DNA of 64,000 nucleotides from Filimonas sp. (GCA_017306865.1 JAFKHH010000014.1:124001-188000); one strand, 5' to 3'. Positions 52,236-61,801 are shown, counted from the first letter of the stretch. A program made the numbers and translations. The notes: generated from the sequence alone by a model not told the origin.

Positions 52236-52394
52236 GAGAGGTGAGTTGTCAGTTGTGAGTAACCCTTATTCACTGTTACCGTTTTTCTCTATGTTCTTTG
52301 CGTCCCCTTTGCGCACGCTGCGTTACAGTATCGCAAAGGACACAGAGGAAACGCAGAGGACACCGAGGCTCACAACTGACTACTCACTACTCAC
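52236..52394. repeat. Family C repeat enclosing a family H repeat
   Basis: Outer arms are GTGAGTTGTCAGTTGTGAG (52241-52259) and CTCACAACTGACTACTCAC (52369-52387). Inside, CTTTGCGTCCCCTTTGCG (near 52307-52316) mirrors CGCAAAGGACACAGAGGAAA (from 52332). Confidence 0.65.
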
Positions 52395-52395
52395 A

Positions 52396-54780
52396 CTAAT
52401 GAAATTCTATCTTATAGCTCAGGTTAGGTAAAATCCCCAACTGGTAGATTGTTTTTTCTTTTCCTGTTCTTTTATCAAAGAATGAAGTATAGAAGTTCTG
52501 GTGGTTTGTAAGGTTTTGTATTTCCAGCGAGAGTGTGTGGGTAGAACGTTTCCTGTTCTTCTTCATATAAATACTGCCATCTAACCGGAAGTACATTGGG
52601 CCACGCTCTGTGTAATACTGATCTACTATATACTCCTGCTTGCCGCTCGCAATAGATTTCTGGATGTCTAAAGGTGAATATCGCAGGCCGCCGCTTGTCA
52701 GCAATTTAGCGCTTACACCAATCGTCTTATTAGGTTTACGTGCTGACTGCCATTCCTTACCACCTGTAAAGTTGAATGAGAACGTACGGTCATATCTTGA
52801 GTTGAATGTTTTCCCTTCATAGTTTGTATAGGTAGACTTAAACAATGAAAGATTGGAGATGAAATAATAGTTTGCAGCAAATGGCTTTTCAAGGCTCAGG
52901 TCCACACCATAGTTTCTTCCATGCCCTTCGCTCACCAGCCTGTTTTTATCTTGCAGGGAATACACATCATCCATATTGATCGCAGAAAATCCGCTAGGTA
53001 TTTTCTCTTCTACAGGTATTTTATATAGGTACTGGTAGTACGCTTCTACTTTAGCGCGGATGTTGAGCAGGCTGAAATATTTTTCGTAACCGCCTACTAC
53101 GTGAAACGCTCTTGACATATCCAGGTTCTTGTTAGGCAACGTATGCGGTTGTCCGTCTGCAACATTTTCAAACATATAGGTAGAAATATGCTCCGGGCGG
53201 CTATGCAAGCCTGCTGCCAGACTAAGCGTTTGTCCGTACTTCATTTTATAAGATACCGCCGCGCGTGGCTCTATGCTTTTTGCCTTGTTTAGCGCAAGGT
53301 AAGAACCATTTACACCGGCATTAAACGTCAGTTGATTATTTACGCGATACTTCCATTGTATATATGCCTGGTAGAACTGCGAGCTACCACTACCCTGTAA
53401 TACATCTTTCCATTTGTGCTCATCATCGTCATAGTAGTTGCTTTTCAGGTCATAGTACAATTGCTGTGCAATCATACCGATCCTGATCGTATTATGCACG
53501 TCCAGTTTATCATTAAAGTAAACGGACAAGCGCAGTGCTTTGTCTGTAAAAGACTCATGTGATGTAGGCACAGACACGTAGTTGTTATGCGGGTTCAGTG
53601 TATCCGCATCGCTTTTAGATTTTGTGTAGGAAGCGGAGATCACCGTTTTGAAATAAGCATTCGGGCTTACAAAGATCTGGTGTGACAAACCAGCTACACC
53701 AAGTGTACCATTTGCACTATAGCTTGCGTTGGGTTCATCCAGGGTATCCCACTTTGTGCTATCTGTTTTGGCATCGCGCGACGATTTATTAATGCCGCCT
53801 AATCCGAATAAAGAGAAGGTTCCGGCTTTTTTAGTAGCCCAGTTAAATTTAAACGACAGATCCTGGTATTCTGGCACCTGTCCGTTCAGGTTGATAAAGT
53901 TTTTCAAAACAGCCAGTGTAGAATAACGGTAGTTGATAAGGTAAGATGCGTTACGGTTTTTACCCATCGGGCCTTCTGCTGATAGTTCCGCACCAAGTGT
54001 ACCAATCATTGCTGCATACTCTGCGCGGTCTTTGTTACCGTTTCTAAAATTAAGGTCAAATGCAGCAGAGGTAGCGTTGCCTATTTCTGAAGGGAAAGCA
54101 CCGGTGTAAAAATCAGACGGGCCAATGACATTACTGCTTAGCATACTGATCGGCCCGCCAGTGTTTCCCAGGGAGCTAAAGTGATTGGGGGTAGGTATTT
54201 CTATTCCTTCCAGTTTCCACAACACACCACGTGGTGAGTTACCTCTTACTACTATGGCATTGCTTCCATCATCGCTGGCGTTTACACCAGGAAAATTCAT
54301 CACCATTCTCGCAGGGTCAGAAAATGACGCAGGATAACGTTTTGTTTCTTCTACGGAAAAAGAACGGGCGCTTACGGTTGCAAAGTCATTTAAAGGACGG
54401 GTTACATTCTTCGATGCTTTTACCTGTACTTCATCTAATTTCTTGAAGGACTCGGTCAACGTTACATCCTGTTCCATTTCCTTACCAGATGTAAGGGTGA
54501 TGTTTTGCATCACACGTTGCTCATACCCTATTGTTGTAAACTTGAGTGTTTGTTTACCTACAGGAATATCGCGGATAATATAAAAACCATTGTTGTCAGA
54601 AACTGCTTTCAGGTTTAAGCCGTCTATTTCGACAGTAACACCTGCGAGCGGCTTTTTGGATTCCGCATCCATCACAACGCCTTTGATGGATTGTTTAAAG
54701 TTTTGTTGTGCATTTACCTGCTTCGTTATAACAAAAAGCTGTAGCAGGACAAGTAGTACTTGCCAAAAAATATTCTTCAT
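52396..54780 (-). CDS. TonB-dependent receptor with CarboxypepD-like N-domain
   Basis: A 794-residue outer-membrane active transporter. A signal peptide ends around residue 25 (VNAQQ). A carboxypeptidase-regulatory-like domain follows (about 30-110; KGVVMDAESKKPLAGVTVEIDG), then the plug (about 125-235; RMVMNFPGVNASDDGSNAIVVRGNSPRGVLWKLEGIEIPTPNHF) and a 22-strand barrel ending in an aromatic-rich strand (LSYKIEF). No SusD partner is adjacent, so a glycan import role is less likely than siderophore, cobalamin or peptide uptake. Stands alone. Confidence 0.9.
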   Translation of the reverse strand: MKNIFWQVLLVLLQLFVITKQVNAQQNFKQSIKGVVMDAESKKPLAGVTVEIDGLNLKAVSDNNGFYIIRDIPVGKQTLKFTTIGYEQRVMQNITLTSGKEMEQDVTLTESFKKLDEVQVKASKNVTRPLNDFATVSARSFSVEETKRYPASFSDPARMVMNFPGVNASDDGSNAIVVRGNSPRGVLWKLEGIEIPTPNHFSSLGNTGGPISMLSSNVIGPSDFYTGAFPSEIGNATSAAFDLNFRNGNKDRAEYAAMIGTLGAELSAEGPMGKNRNASYLINYRYSTLAVLKNFINLNGQVPEYQDLSFKFNWATKKAGTFSLFGLGGINKSSRDAKTDSTKWDTLDEPNASYSANGTLGVAGLSHQIFVSPNAYFKTVISASYTKSKSDADTLNPHNNYVSVPTSHESFTDKALRLSVYFNDKLDVHNTIRIGMIAQQLYYDLKSNYYDDDEHKWKDVLQGSGSSQFYQAYIQWKYRVNNQLTFNAGVNGSYLALNKAKSIEPRAAVSYKMKYGQTLSLAAGLHSRPEHISTYMFENVADGQPHTLPNKNLDMSRAFHVVGGYEKYFSLLNIRAKVEAYYQYLYKIPVEEKIPSGFSAINMDDVYSLQDKNRLVSEGHGRNYGVDLSLEKPFAANYYFISNLSLFKSTYTNYEGKTFNSRYDRTFSFNFTGGKEWQSARKPNKTIGVSAKLLTSGGLRYSPLDIQKSIASGKQEYIVDQYYTERGPMYFRLDGSIYMKKNRKRSTHTLSLEIQNLTNHQNFYTSFFDKRTGKEKTIYQLGILPNLSYKIEFH

Positions 54781-54814
54781 AATTATCTTTTTGAGTATTG
54801 GTGTTAGAGAGTGG

Positions 54815-54895
54815 TGATATTGTTTAATTGTTGAATGGCTGAATGGTTATATTGTTATTTTCAACAATTAAGCAATTCAACAATTTAGCCATGTA
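54815..54895. repeat. Family B hairpin in a gene-free stretch (54781-55234)
   Basis: TTTAATTGTTGAATGGCTGA on the left mirrors CAATTCAACAATTTAGCCAT on the right, with AACAATTAAG in the centre. Confidence 0.6.
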
Positions 54896-55019
54896 TCTTA
54901 TGTGTAAGGGCCATCTTCTATTTGCTTTCATACATGTGTTGTTTTTCATTATTTGTATTTGATGCGTATATAGAAGAAACAACGATGAATGCAATTACCC
55001 CTATTGAGGATACAAATAT

Positions 55020-55168
55020 TTTTTGTGAGTAGGTTGCACGCAAAGGCGCATAAGTATCGCAAAGGGCGCAAAGGATACGCAGAATCGTGAATCGTGAGAC
55101 GGCAATCGTGAATACACTATTCACTACTGACCACTCACAACTCACATTTACCGTTTCACGATTCACGT
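55020..55168. repeat. Family H, F and C words, partly nested
   Basis: Family H words (GCAAAGGCGCATAAGTATCG, CGCAAAGGATACGCAG) are followed by CGTGAATCGTGAGACGG (family F), a family C copy, then CGTTTCACGATTCACG, which mirrors the F copy around the C copy. Confidence 0.6.
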
Positions 55169-55172
55169 GCTA

Positions 55173-55206
55173 TAAAAAAAGCCGCACTGTATGAATACAG
55201 CACGGC
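55173..55206 (-). terminator. Terminator of the sigma/FecR/STN operon
   Basis: On the minus strand GCCG-GCTGTAT and ATACAG-CGGC arms (55206-55195 / 55192-55181) form a stem with a two-base bulge, followed by seven T residues (55180-55174). Confidence 0.85.
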
Positions 55207-55234
55207 GCATGTTGAGCAAATAAAACACTTTACC

Positions 55235-57085
55235 CTAGAAGAAACTGATACCGGCATTCCAACCGATCCAGCTCTTCAGCTTATCATTTCCTAAATCAAA
55301 CTTGTGATAGTTATTCCCAGGTATTGCAAATTTATATCCGTCTATTGCTGCCGGCTGGTCTGTGAATAATGCGTTGAAGGTAGGACCGCCATAGATCGCA
55401 AGCCACTTGTTGATCTTCAGGTTTATATTCAACCCGAATTTATTCCAGCTATTGTTATAATCCCAACTACCGAGATACAAATACTGCGTACTTATTTCCG
55501 GGTTTATCGTCAGCCATTTAGCCACTTTTATCTCCCGGCCAAAACCATATCCAAACGAATACACCTTTTCTTTATCATTGGTATTAAAGCCAGCGATTAA
55601 TATACTGTAGAGTTTTGAATTGCCGGTTTTAAAAGCAACGTTCGCATCCATCACCTCATTCGTTGTGATAGCCAGTTTGTGATAACCTTTTTTGATGATG
55701 TTGATCAGACCTACGCTATAACCATCAGAAGTATCTGCAATATTGATCAGGCCGATCTGTACGCCTTTCAATTGTTTTGCATAGTTAAAGATACCCCCTA
55801 CCTGCACGCCGCGAAAAGTAGTATTGGCAATATTTGCTATACCAGCTACCTGCATACCATTCACCTTTCCTTTTGCATAGTTGCTGATACCGCCTACCTG
55901 GATACCGTTCATTTCGTCACCCACATGGTTATAGATTCCTCCTACCTGTACGCCATTCATATCATGCTTGTTCACATTGCTTATACCTGCTACCTGTACA
56001 CCGATAACATTATCCAATGCCATATTATGTACACCTGCTACCTGTACTCCATCTACACCGCCGCCTACTATGTTAAATATACCAGCCACCTGTACGCCTG
56101 TTACATCTTTTGCATCTATATTAAACACACCGCCTATCTCTGCACCTTTTGTACCTGCAGTATAGCCGCCTATTACGTTTAGTGAAAAATGATTCACTAC
56201 ACTTCCGCTCATACTTCCATGTGAGCTAAGGCCCGGCGTAAGAGATACCTGTACCGGTCTCTCAGTAAAGAATTTTTTCAGGTTAAGACTTTGTACCTGC
56301 TGGCTGGAGGAAAGAAAGAAACGGCCCAGCAAAGTCTTTTCCACTTTTACAGAATCCTTTTTTACAAAAGTGTATTCACTTACGGTCGTATCTGTTTTCA
56401 CTTTTATAATCACCGAGTCCGGAAGTGTGTAATCCTCCGGGCTGATGATGGTTTGAATGCCTTCTATTTCTATGGGCGATATGGCTATTGTCAGTTCCTG
56501 GTTGTATTGCGGTTTTACGTTTACAGTAGTATCCTCATACATCACCTTGCTTACAGATATTTCAGCCGATCTGTATTTACTTTTCAATTTGATCTTAAAA
56601 TAACCATTGTCGTCTGTCAGTGTTGAAACCAGTTGTTGTTTTTCGTAAATGCTGGCGTCTTTTATTTTTTCTCCCGACTCTTCATCAATAATAAAACCAC
56701 TGATGATGTATGACTTATCAGCTAGAATAGCCTGGTTAGCGATGATCGTCATCCGGGAGGTCTCTTTTTTTATGATCAGATAGTTGGTGTTTTCTTTATA
56801 AGAATACCTGTTTTTCAACAACAGATCCAGCACTTCCTTTACCGTTTTGTTGTACACTTTCAGACTTACAAGGCTGTCTTTTTTGATAATATTACTACTG
56901 TAAGAAAAATAGAAGTTCGCTTTATTACTGATTACCCCTAATACATTTTCCAGCTTCTCCTGTCTTACATCAAAAGACACAGTCCTGTTCAGAATACTTT
57001 GAGCGCCTGCTTTGATTGCGAATAAGAAAATAAAGCCAATAGCCAATACTCCCAGCTTTTGTAGCTGATGATTTATTCCTTTCAT
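55235..57085 (-). CDS. STN-domain outer-membrane protein with GVQVAGIxN repeats
   Basis: A 616-residue exported protein. A signal peptide (about 1-28) leads to an STN (secretin/TonB short N-terminal) domain (about 32-100; VSFDVRQEKLENVLGVISNKANFYFSYSS) as in TonB receptors that signal to FecR, and a CarboxypepD-like domain (about 127-200). After a linker, residues about 315-460 hold roughly eight repeats of about 20 residues with core GVQVAGIxN, as in LA_2272-type surface repeat proteins. The C-terminus (about 490-616) looks like short outer-membrane beta strands. No TonB plug or large barrel is present. Third gene of the sigma/FecR operon. Confidence 0.8.
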   Translation of the reverse strand: MKGINHQLQKLGVLAIGFIFLFAIKAGAQSILNRTVSFDVRQEKLENVLGVISNKANFYFSYSSNIIKKDSLVSLKVYNKTVKEVLDLLLKNRYSYKENTNYLIIKKETSRMTIIANQAILADKSYIISGFIIDEESGEKIKDASIYEKQQLVSTLTDDNGYFKIKLKSKYRSAEISVSKVMYEDTTVNVKPQYNQELTIAISPIEIEGIQTIISPEDYTLPDSVIIKVKTDTTVSEYTFVKKDSVKVEKTLLGRFFLSSSQQVQSLNLKKFFTERPVQVSLTPGLSSHGSMSGSVVNHFSLNVIGGYTAGTKGAEIGGVFNIDAKDVTGVQVAGIFNIVGGGVDGVQVAGVHNMALDNVIGVQVAGISNVNKHDMNGVQVGGIYNHVGDEMNGIQVGGISNYAKGKVNGMQVAGIANIANTTFRGVQVGGIFNYAKQLKGVQIGLINIADTSDGYSVGLINIIKKGYHKLAITTNEVMDANVAFKTGNSKLYSILIAGFNTNDKEKVYSFGYGFGREIKVAKWLTINPEISTQYLYLGSWDYNNSWNKFGLNINLKINKWLAIYGGPTFNALFTDQPAAIDGYKFAIPGNNYHKFDLGNDKLKSWIGWNAGISFF

Positions 57086-57101
57086 TGTTTCTTTTAAAAT
57101 T

Positions 57102-58085
57102 TTACTGAAGTATAATCTCGTTATTCTTGTGTGTTACAGAGATGTTGAACGTCTCACTTATAATAGTCAATACCTGGTCCAGTGAAACATTATCGAACGT
57201 AGTAGTTAGCCTCAGGTTGCCTACGCGCTCATTGCCAATAGTAATATGTGCGTCGTATGCTTCACTCAGCATTTCTACCAGTCTACTCAATGCGGTATTG
57301 TTACAAACAAACTTTTTGCTCCTGTAATATTGATATAGTTCGTCTTTATTATCCTCCTTCTGTAAGGCTGTATCCTTCCACACCGTCGTCACTTTTTCTT
57401 TTGGCCTTAGCTCTATTGTTTTGCCATTCTTGGTTACCTGCACTATTCCTGTTTCTACTATCACTTCCGTTTTACCGCCAACGCTACGTATATTAAACGA
57501 AGTGCCTACTACGCGTACCGTTATATCATTTACCCCTATTACGAATGGAACTTCTTTGTTAGGCGTTACCTGGAAAAAGGCCTCTCCTTCCAGCGATACA
57601 TATCTCTTCTTATCGTCGAACCGGGATGGATAGGACAATTTAGAATTCTTATTCAGTACGATCACGGAGGCATCCGGCAGCGTATCCGTTTGAGTATTGC
57701 TTGTTGTTTCCCAGGATAACAACATCACATCCTGCCGTGCTTTTTGGTTGGTAGTATAGTAGTAAAACAATCCAAACCCGGCAACCACTACTACCATAAC
57801 TGCTACACGTAACCATGCCCAACGCATCTTCACCACTTTACGGTCAGCATCATTACTGCGCACTTTTTCTTTGAAGCGTAACCAGGCGGCATCTTCTTCT
57901 ATCGTACTTTTCGCAGCGATCTTTTTGCTCTCATCCCACAGCAGTGCAAACTGCGCTGCATACTTTTTATTATCCGCGTCGGCATTGATCCATTGCGCAA
58001 GTTCCCCCTGCTCTTCCGGCTTTAGTTCGCCGGTAAGCTGTTTTACCAAAAGGTCATTGATAATATCGTTTGATAAATCTTTCAA
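57102..58085 (-). CDS. FecR-family anti-sigma factor
   Basis: A 327-residue single-pass inner-membrane regulator. The cytoplasmic N-terminus (1-85; DLLVKQLTGELKPEEQGELAQWINADADNKKYAAQF) would hold the sigma factor. The membrane helix is at about 87-108. The periplasmic FecR domain (about 130-225; VLNKNSKLSYPSRFDDKKRYVSLEGEAFFQVTPN) and a DUF4974 tail (about 255-327) follow. It starts 9 bases after the sigma gene and ends 16 bases before the STN gene, the standard order. It would receive a signal from the STN domain in the periplasm. Confidence 0.92.
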   Translation of the reverse strand: MKDLSNDIINDLLVKQLTGELKPEEQGELAQWINADADNKKYAAQFALLWDESKKIAAKSTIEEDAAWLRFKEKVRSNDADRKVVKMRWAWLRVAVMVVVVAGFGLFYYYTTNQKARQDVMLLSWETTSNTQTDTLPDASVIVLNKNSKLSYPSRFDDKKRYVSLEGEAFFQVTPNKEVPFVIGVNDITVRVVGTSFNIRSVGGKTEVIVETGIVQVTKNGKTIELRPKEKVTTVWKDTALQKEDNKDELYQYYRSKKFVCNNTALSRLVEMLSEAYDAHITIGNERVGNLRLTTTFDNVSLDQVLTIISETFNISVTHKNNEIILQ

Positions 58086-58094
58086 GGGGTTTGT

Positions 58095-58739
58095 TTAAAA
58101 CATGCAATGAATAAATAAAATTAAAGGCAAAAAGTCTACTAATTTAAGGCGCAGCAATTTTAAAGCTTTGCCCATCTGGTTCTCCACCGTTTTCACGGAC
58201 AGCCCCAGCAAGTCTGCGATTTCTTTGTACTTCAGTTCTTCAAACCTGCTAAGCTGAAATATAGTACGGCATTGCTCCGGCAATTCGTTCATTGCCTGGT
58301 GCAATTTCTTTTGCAGCTCACCATGCGCTATTTTATTTCCGGCACTTGTTCCTTCTTCACGTTTCATCACATGCGCAGCGTGCATTTGGTAGCCCGCCTT
58401 CACCTTGTTATGTTTCAGATGATTGAGGCATTCATTGTGAACCGCGCGGTACAGGTATGCTTTCAAAGTGGTCTGAACATTCAGCACGTTCCTGTTTTTC
58501 CAGATCTTGTAAAACACCTGCTGCACCATTTCCTCACCCATATCTTCATCTTTTACAATGGCACAGGCGTACCCGTGCAGGTTTTTAAAGTGTTCTTTAA
58601 AGACCTGCTCAAACGCTTTTTCGTCGCCTGCTACCAGTGACTCCAGAAGTGCGTTGTCGCTGTATTCCACTGTAAAAGTTTGACTCGGCCTGCCGAGGGC
58701 AAGTGCGTTCACTTTTTGCTTTTCATATATAACAACCAT
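58095..58739 (-). CDS. ECF RNA polymerase sigma factor (Bacteroidetes family 1 type)
   Basis: A 214-residue sigma-70 factor. Region 2 (about 30-105; SLVAGDEKAFEQVFKEHFKNLHGYACAIVKDEDMGEEMVQQVFYKIWKNR) and region 4 (about 145-200; LPEQCRTIFQLSRFEELKYKEIADLLGLSVKTVENQMGKALKLLRL) are clear. The C-terminal tail is hydrophobic (VDFLPLILFIHCMF). Paired with FecR and the STN protein, it is part of a cell-surface signalling chain. ATG at 58737-58739. Confidence 0.93.
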   Translation of the reverse strand: MVVIYEKQKVNALALGRPSQTFTVEYSDNALLESLVAGDEKAFEQVFKEHFKNLHGYACAIVKDEDMGEEMVQQVFYKIWKNRNVLNVQTTLKAYLYRAVHNECLNHLKHNKVKAGYQMHAAHVMKREEGTSAGNKIAHGELQKKLHQAMNELPEQCRTIFQLSRFEELKYKEIADLLGLSVKTVENQMGKALKLLRLKLVDFLPLILFIHCMF

Positions 58740-59085
58740 GCAGGTTGTTACCCCTACGCGCAGCCAAAATTTTATTTAAAATAAAAATGCAGGCAAAACT
58801 AGTGTTATAACCTTGTACTTCGGTTTAAATTACACGAAGGGTTATATAAAATTGTTTAATGGTTTAATTGATTAATTATCACCGATTTGAGATTCGAAAT
58901 TTAAAATTTGAGATAATAGCTCAATATTTCATAGCCTCATTTCAAATATCAAATCTCAAATTTCAAATCCCAGCCACCTCGGTCTACCGCAGAAAATCTA
59001 CCGCCTATCCAATCTCAAATCCCAAATTTCAAATTTCAAATTCCGTATCCCGTATATTCGCAAACACACATTTTAAACCCCCTAT
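58740..59085. repeat. Gene-free stretch with family A repeats
   Basis: GATTTGAGATTCGAAATTTA (near 58884-58903) mirrors TCAAATATCAAATCTCAAAT (near 58943-58962), and a third block of CTCAAATCCCAAATTTCAAA words lies near 59012-59042, just before the S9 peptidase gene. Confidence 0.6.
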
Positions 59086-61287
59086 ATGATACAACGTATT
59101 GTTACGTGTATATGTGTCGTGCTTATAGCAGGTACAGTATATGCACAGCCACAGAGAGGTTATAACTGGACTAAGGACGGTAAGTCGTATTACCAGCTAA
59201 AGGACGACGAAATAGTAAAGGTATCCCTGCCGGATTTTTCCAAAAGCACTGTCGTTTCTAAACTTCAACTAACCCCATCCGCTGCTACTGCGCCCCTGAA
59301 AGTGCGCAATTTCTTCTTTAGCGCCGATGATAGCAAGGTGCTGATCTATACAAACTCTAAGCGGGTATGGCGTTATGAAACACGGGGCGATTATTGGGTA
59401 CTGAACACGGCTAACAACCAACTAAAACAGGTGGGCAAAGGCTTGCCGGAATCCTCCCTGATGTTTGCAAAGTTCTCACCAGATGCCAGCAAGGTAGCCT
59501 ATGTAAGCTTACATAATATATATGTAGAAGACCTGGCAACAGGCAAAAAGCAGCAACTAACAAAGGACGGCACAGACCACATGATCAATGGCACATTTGA
59601 CTGGGCTTATGAAGAGGAATTTGGCTGCCGTGATGGTTTCCGCTGGAGCCCGGATGGCAAAAGCATTGCTTACTGGCAAATAGATGCAACCAAGATCAGG
59701 AATTTTTTAATGATCAATAATACAGATTCCATTTACTCACATGTAGTACCTGTAGAATATCCTAAAGTAGGCGAAAGCCCTTCTGCATGCCGCGTGGGCG
59801 TGATCACTGTTGCAACGGGTAAAACAAAGTGGATGAATGTACCCGGCGATCAGCAGCAACATTATATTCCGCGTATGGAATGGGCTGCGAACAGCACTGA
59901 GCTGGTAATAGAGCAACTAAACAGGAAGCAGAATGAAGCGAAGGTGATGTATTGCAATATTGCTACTGGCGCAACGAACACCATTTATACAGAAACAGAC
60001 AAGGCCTGGATCGATATTAAAGAAAGATGGAACGGTGGCGACCCTGCGGGCTGGGAATGGATGCCGGATGGTAAATCTTTCCTGTGGGTAACGGAGAAAG
60101 ACGGCTGGAGACATATTTACCTGGTTAGCCGCGATGGCAAACAGGAAACACTGATCACAAATGGTAATTATGATATTATCACGATCAAGGCGATCGATGA
60201 GAAAAGCGGTTATGTATATTTCACCGCATCACCTGATAATGCAACACAGGAATATTTGTATAAAATAAAAATGGATGGCAAGAGCAGTTTTGAAAAATTG
60301 TCTCCTGCTGACCAGAAGGGTACACACGATTACCAATTATCACCCAACGGCTTGTATGCGCGTCATACATTCAGCAATGCGAATACACCTACATCCGCAG
60401 ACTGGGTAAGCCTGGCTGATGGTAAGGTCTTTTTCAAAGAAGAAGCGCCACAAGGTGGTGGTAGAAGAGGCGGCGGCGGTAATGCCAATGCAAAACGTGC
60501 GCCTGTAGAATTTATCCGTGTAACAACTGTAGACGGCGTTACGCTGGATGGTTACCTGGTTAAACCATTGAACTTTGACTCTACTAAAAAATACCCGGTT
60601 GTATTTGAGGTGTACACGGAGCCTGCTTCACAAACCGTGAAGGACCGTTTTGGTATTGGCCGTAACCGTGAGTATGCGGGCGATATGGCTGCGGATGGTT
60701 ATATCTATATGAGCTTCGACGGACGTGGCACACCTGCGGCTAAAGGTGCGGCATGGCGTAAAGCGATCTACCGCAACATAGGCCGCATCAACATTCGCGA
60801 CCAGGCTATGGCAGCGAAAGAGGTATTGAAATGGCCTTTTGTAGACAGCTCTCGTATTGCAGTATGGGGCTGGAGCGGTGGTGGTTCTACTACGCTGAAC
60901 TTACTGTTCCAATATCCTGAAATTTATAAAACAGGTATTGCCGTTGCTGCTGTTGGTAACCAACTGACATACGACAACATTTACCAGGAACGTTATATGG
61001 GTTTGCCGCAGGAAAACAGGGAAGACTTTGTACAAGGCTCTCCCGTTACTTATGCAAAAAACTTAAAGGGCAACCTGTTGTACATACATGGCACCGGTGA
61101 TGATAATGTGCATTACCAGAATGCAGAGATGCTGCTGAATGAACTGATCAAATACAACAAACAATTTCAGTTTATGGCGTACCCGAACCGTTCACATGGT
61201 ATCTATGAGGGCGAGGGTACTTCACTGCATTTACAAACATTGTACACTAACTACCTGAAGCAATATTGCCCTCCGGGTGGAAGGTAA
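59086..61287 (+). CDS. S9 family peptidase, DPP-IV type
   Basis: A 733-residue secreted prolyl dipeptidyl peptidase. A signal peptide (1-21; CICVVLIAGTVYAQP) precedes a beta-propeller (about 40-450) and an alpha/beta-hydrolase domain. The catalytic triad is Ser597 (GWSGGGST), Asp in GTGDDNVH, and His704 (NRSHGIYEG). The double Glu in YEEEFG of the propeller matches the DPP-IV motif that binds the substrate N-terminus. It removes N-terminal dipeptides with Pro or Ala in second position, serving periplasmic peptide use. A glycine-rich insert (GGGRRGGGGN) lies before the hydrolase domain. Confidence 0.94.
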   Translation: MIQRIVTCICVVLIAGTVYAQPQRGYNWTKDGKSYYQLKDDEIVKVSLPDFSKSTVVSKLQLTPSAATAPLKVRNFFFSADDSKVLIYTNSKRVWRYETRGDYWVLNTANNQLKQVGKGLPESSLMFAKFSPDASKVAYVSLHNIYVEDLATGKKQQLTKDGTDHMINGTFDWAYEEEFGCRDGFRWSPDGKSIAYWQIDATKIRNFLMINNTDSIYSHVVPVEYPKVGESPSACRVGVITVATGKTKWMNVPGDQQQHYIPRMEWAANSTELVIEQLNRKQNEAKVMYCNIATGATNTIYTETDKAWIDIKERWNGGDPAGWEWMPDGKSFLWVTEKDGWRHIYLVSRDGKQETLITNGNYDIITIKAIDEKSGYVYFTASPDNATQEYLYKIKMDGKSSFEKLSPADQKGTHDYQLSPNGLYARHTFSNANTPTSADWVSLADGKVFFKEEAPQGGGRRGGGGNANAKRAPVEFIRVTTVDGVTLDGYLVKPLNFDSTKKYPVVFEVYTEPASQTVKDRFGIGRNREYAGDMAADGYIYMSFDGRGTPAAKGAAWRKAIYRNIGRINIRDQAMAAKEVLKWPFVDSSRIAVWGWSGGGSTTLNLLFQYPEIYKTGIAVAAVGNQLTYDNIYQERYMGLPQENREDFVQGSPVTYAKNLKGNLLYIHGTGDDNVHYQNAEMLLNELIKYNKQFQFMAYPNRSHGIYEGEGTSLHLQTLYTNYLKQYCPPGGR

Positions 61288-61328
61288 TTGTTTCGTTGTT
61301 ATTGAGTCAAAGAGACAATCAATCATTT

Positions 61329-61362
61329 AAGCAGGCAGCTAAAAATAGCTGCCTGCTTTTTT
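61329..61362 (+). terminator. Terminator of the S9 peptidase gene
   Basis: AAGCAGGCAGCTA (61329-61341) and TAGCTGCCTGCTT (61346-61358) form a perfect stem, and T residues follow. Confidence 0.9.
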
Positions 61363-61801
61363 ATGGGGCCAACAGTAGGAATACGAATCATCACCCCTTG
61401 CGTCGCACACTTCAACTTTTGTTCTTTGCATGAGCAGTTGTACAATCATCCCAGTCTCCGACTGGGATGTGCCGGCTTATCGACTCCGTCGATGTTGTCA
61501 ACAATATCGACGGAGTCGACACACCAAGACATCCTGGCCGGCAGACCAGTATGATATTATAAAGCACTGTGCTTATCTTTTACTATATTTTATAATGCAA
61601 TCTTCCAGCAATTTGCAATACACATTTCTGTTTATACGAAAGTAACAGGGAGGCACAGGCCGGGAGGCCTGCGCCAGTTTAGACCCGACTTCGCCCTGGT
61701 TCGTTTCCTCACGAATCAGCTACCAACCGGCGCGTGAGGACACGCGCCGGGGCATTTGTGTTCACTCGTTCCTATCTACCCGTTTCCCCTACCTTTGCCG
61801 C
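61363..61801. repeat. Gene-free stretch with nested GC-rich palindromes and REP-like hairpins
   Basis: ATCCCAGTC-TCC-GACTGGGAT (61448-61468) is followed by TCGACTCCGTCGAT / ATCGACGGAGTCGA (61480-61493 / 61506-61519), enclosed by TGCCGGC (61470-61476) and GCCGGCA (61537-61543). GGCCGGGAGGCCTG lies near 61659. An inverted hairpin pair with AGGA loops lies at 61699-61750. No gene is seen. Confidence 0.65.
61790..61797 (+). promoter_or_regulatory. -7 element of the cyclophilin gene
   Basis: TACCTTTG ends 4 bases before the ATG at 61802; the mRNA is probably leaderless. Confidence 0.5.

Noticed and set aside
55790-56130. Regular 60-base periodicity that could be mistaken for a CRISPR array
   Set aside because: It is the coding sequence of the GVQVAGIxN repeats in the STN protein; the unit is a multiple of three, the frame stays open, and no cas genes are present.
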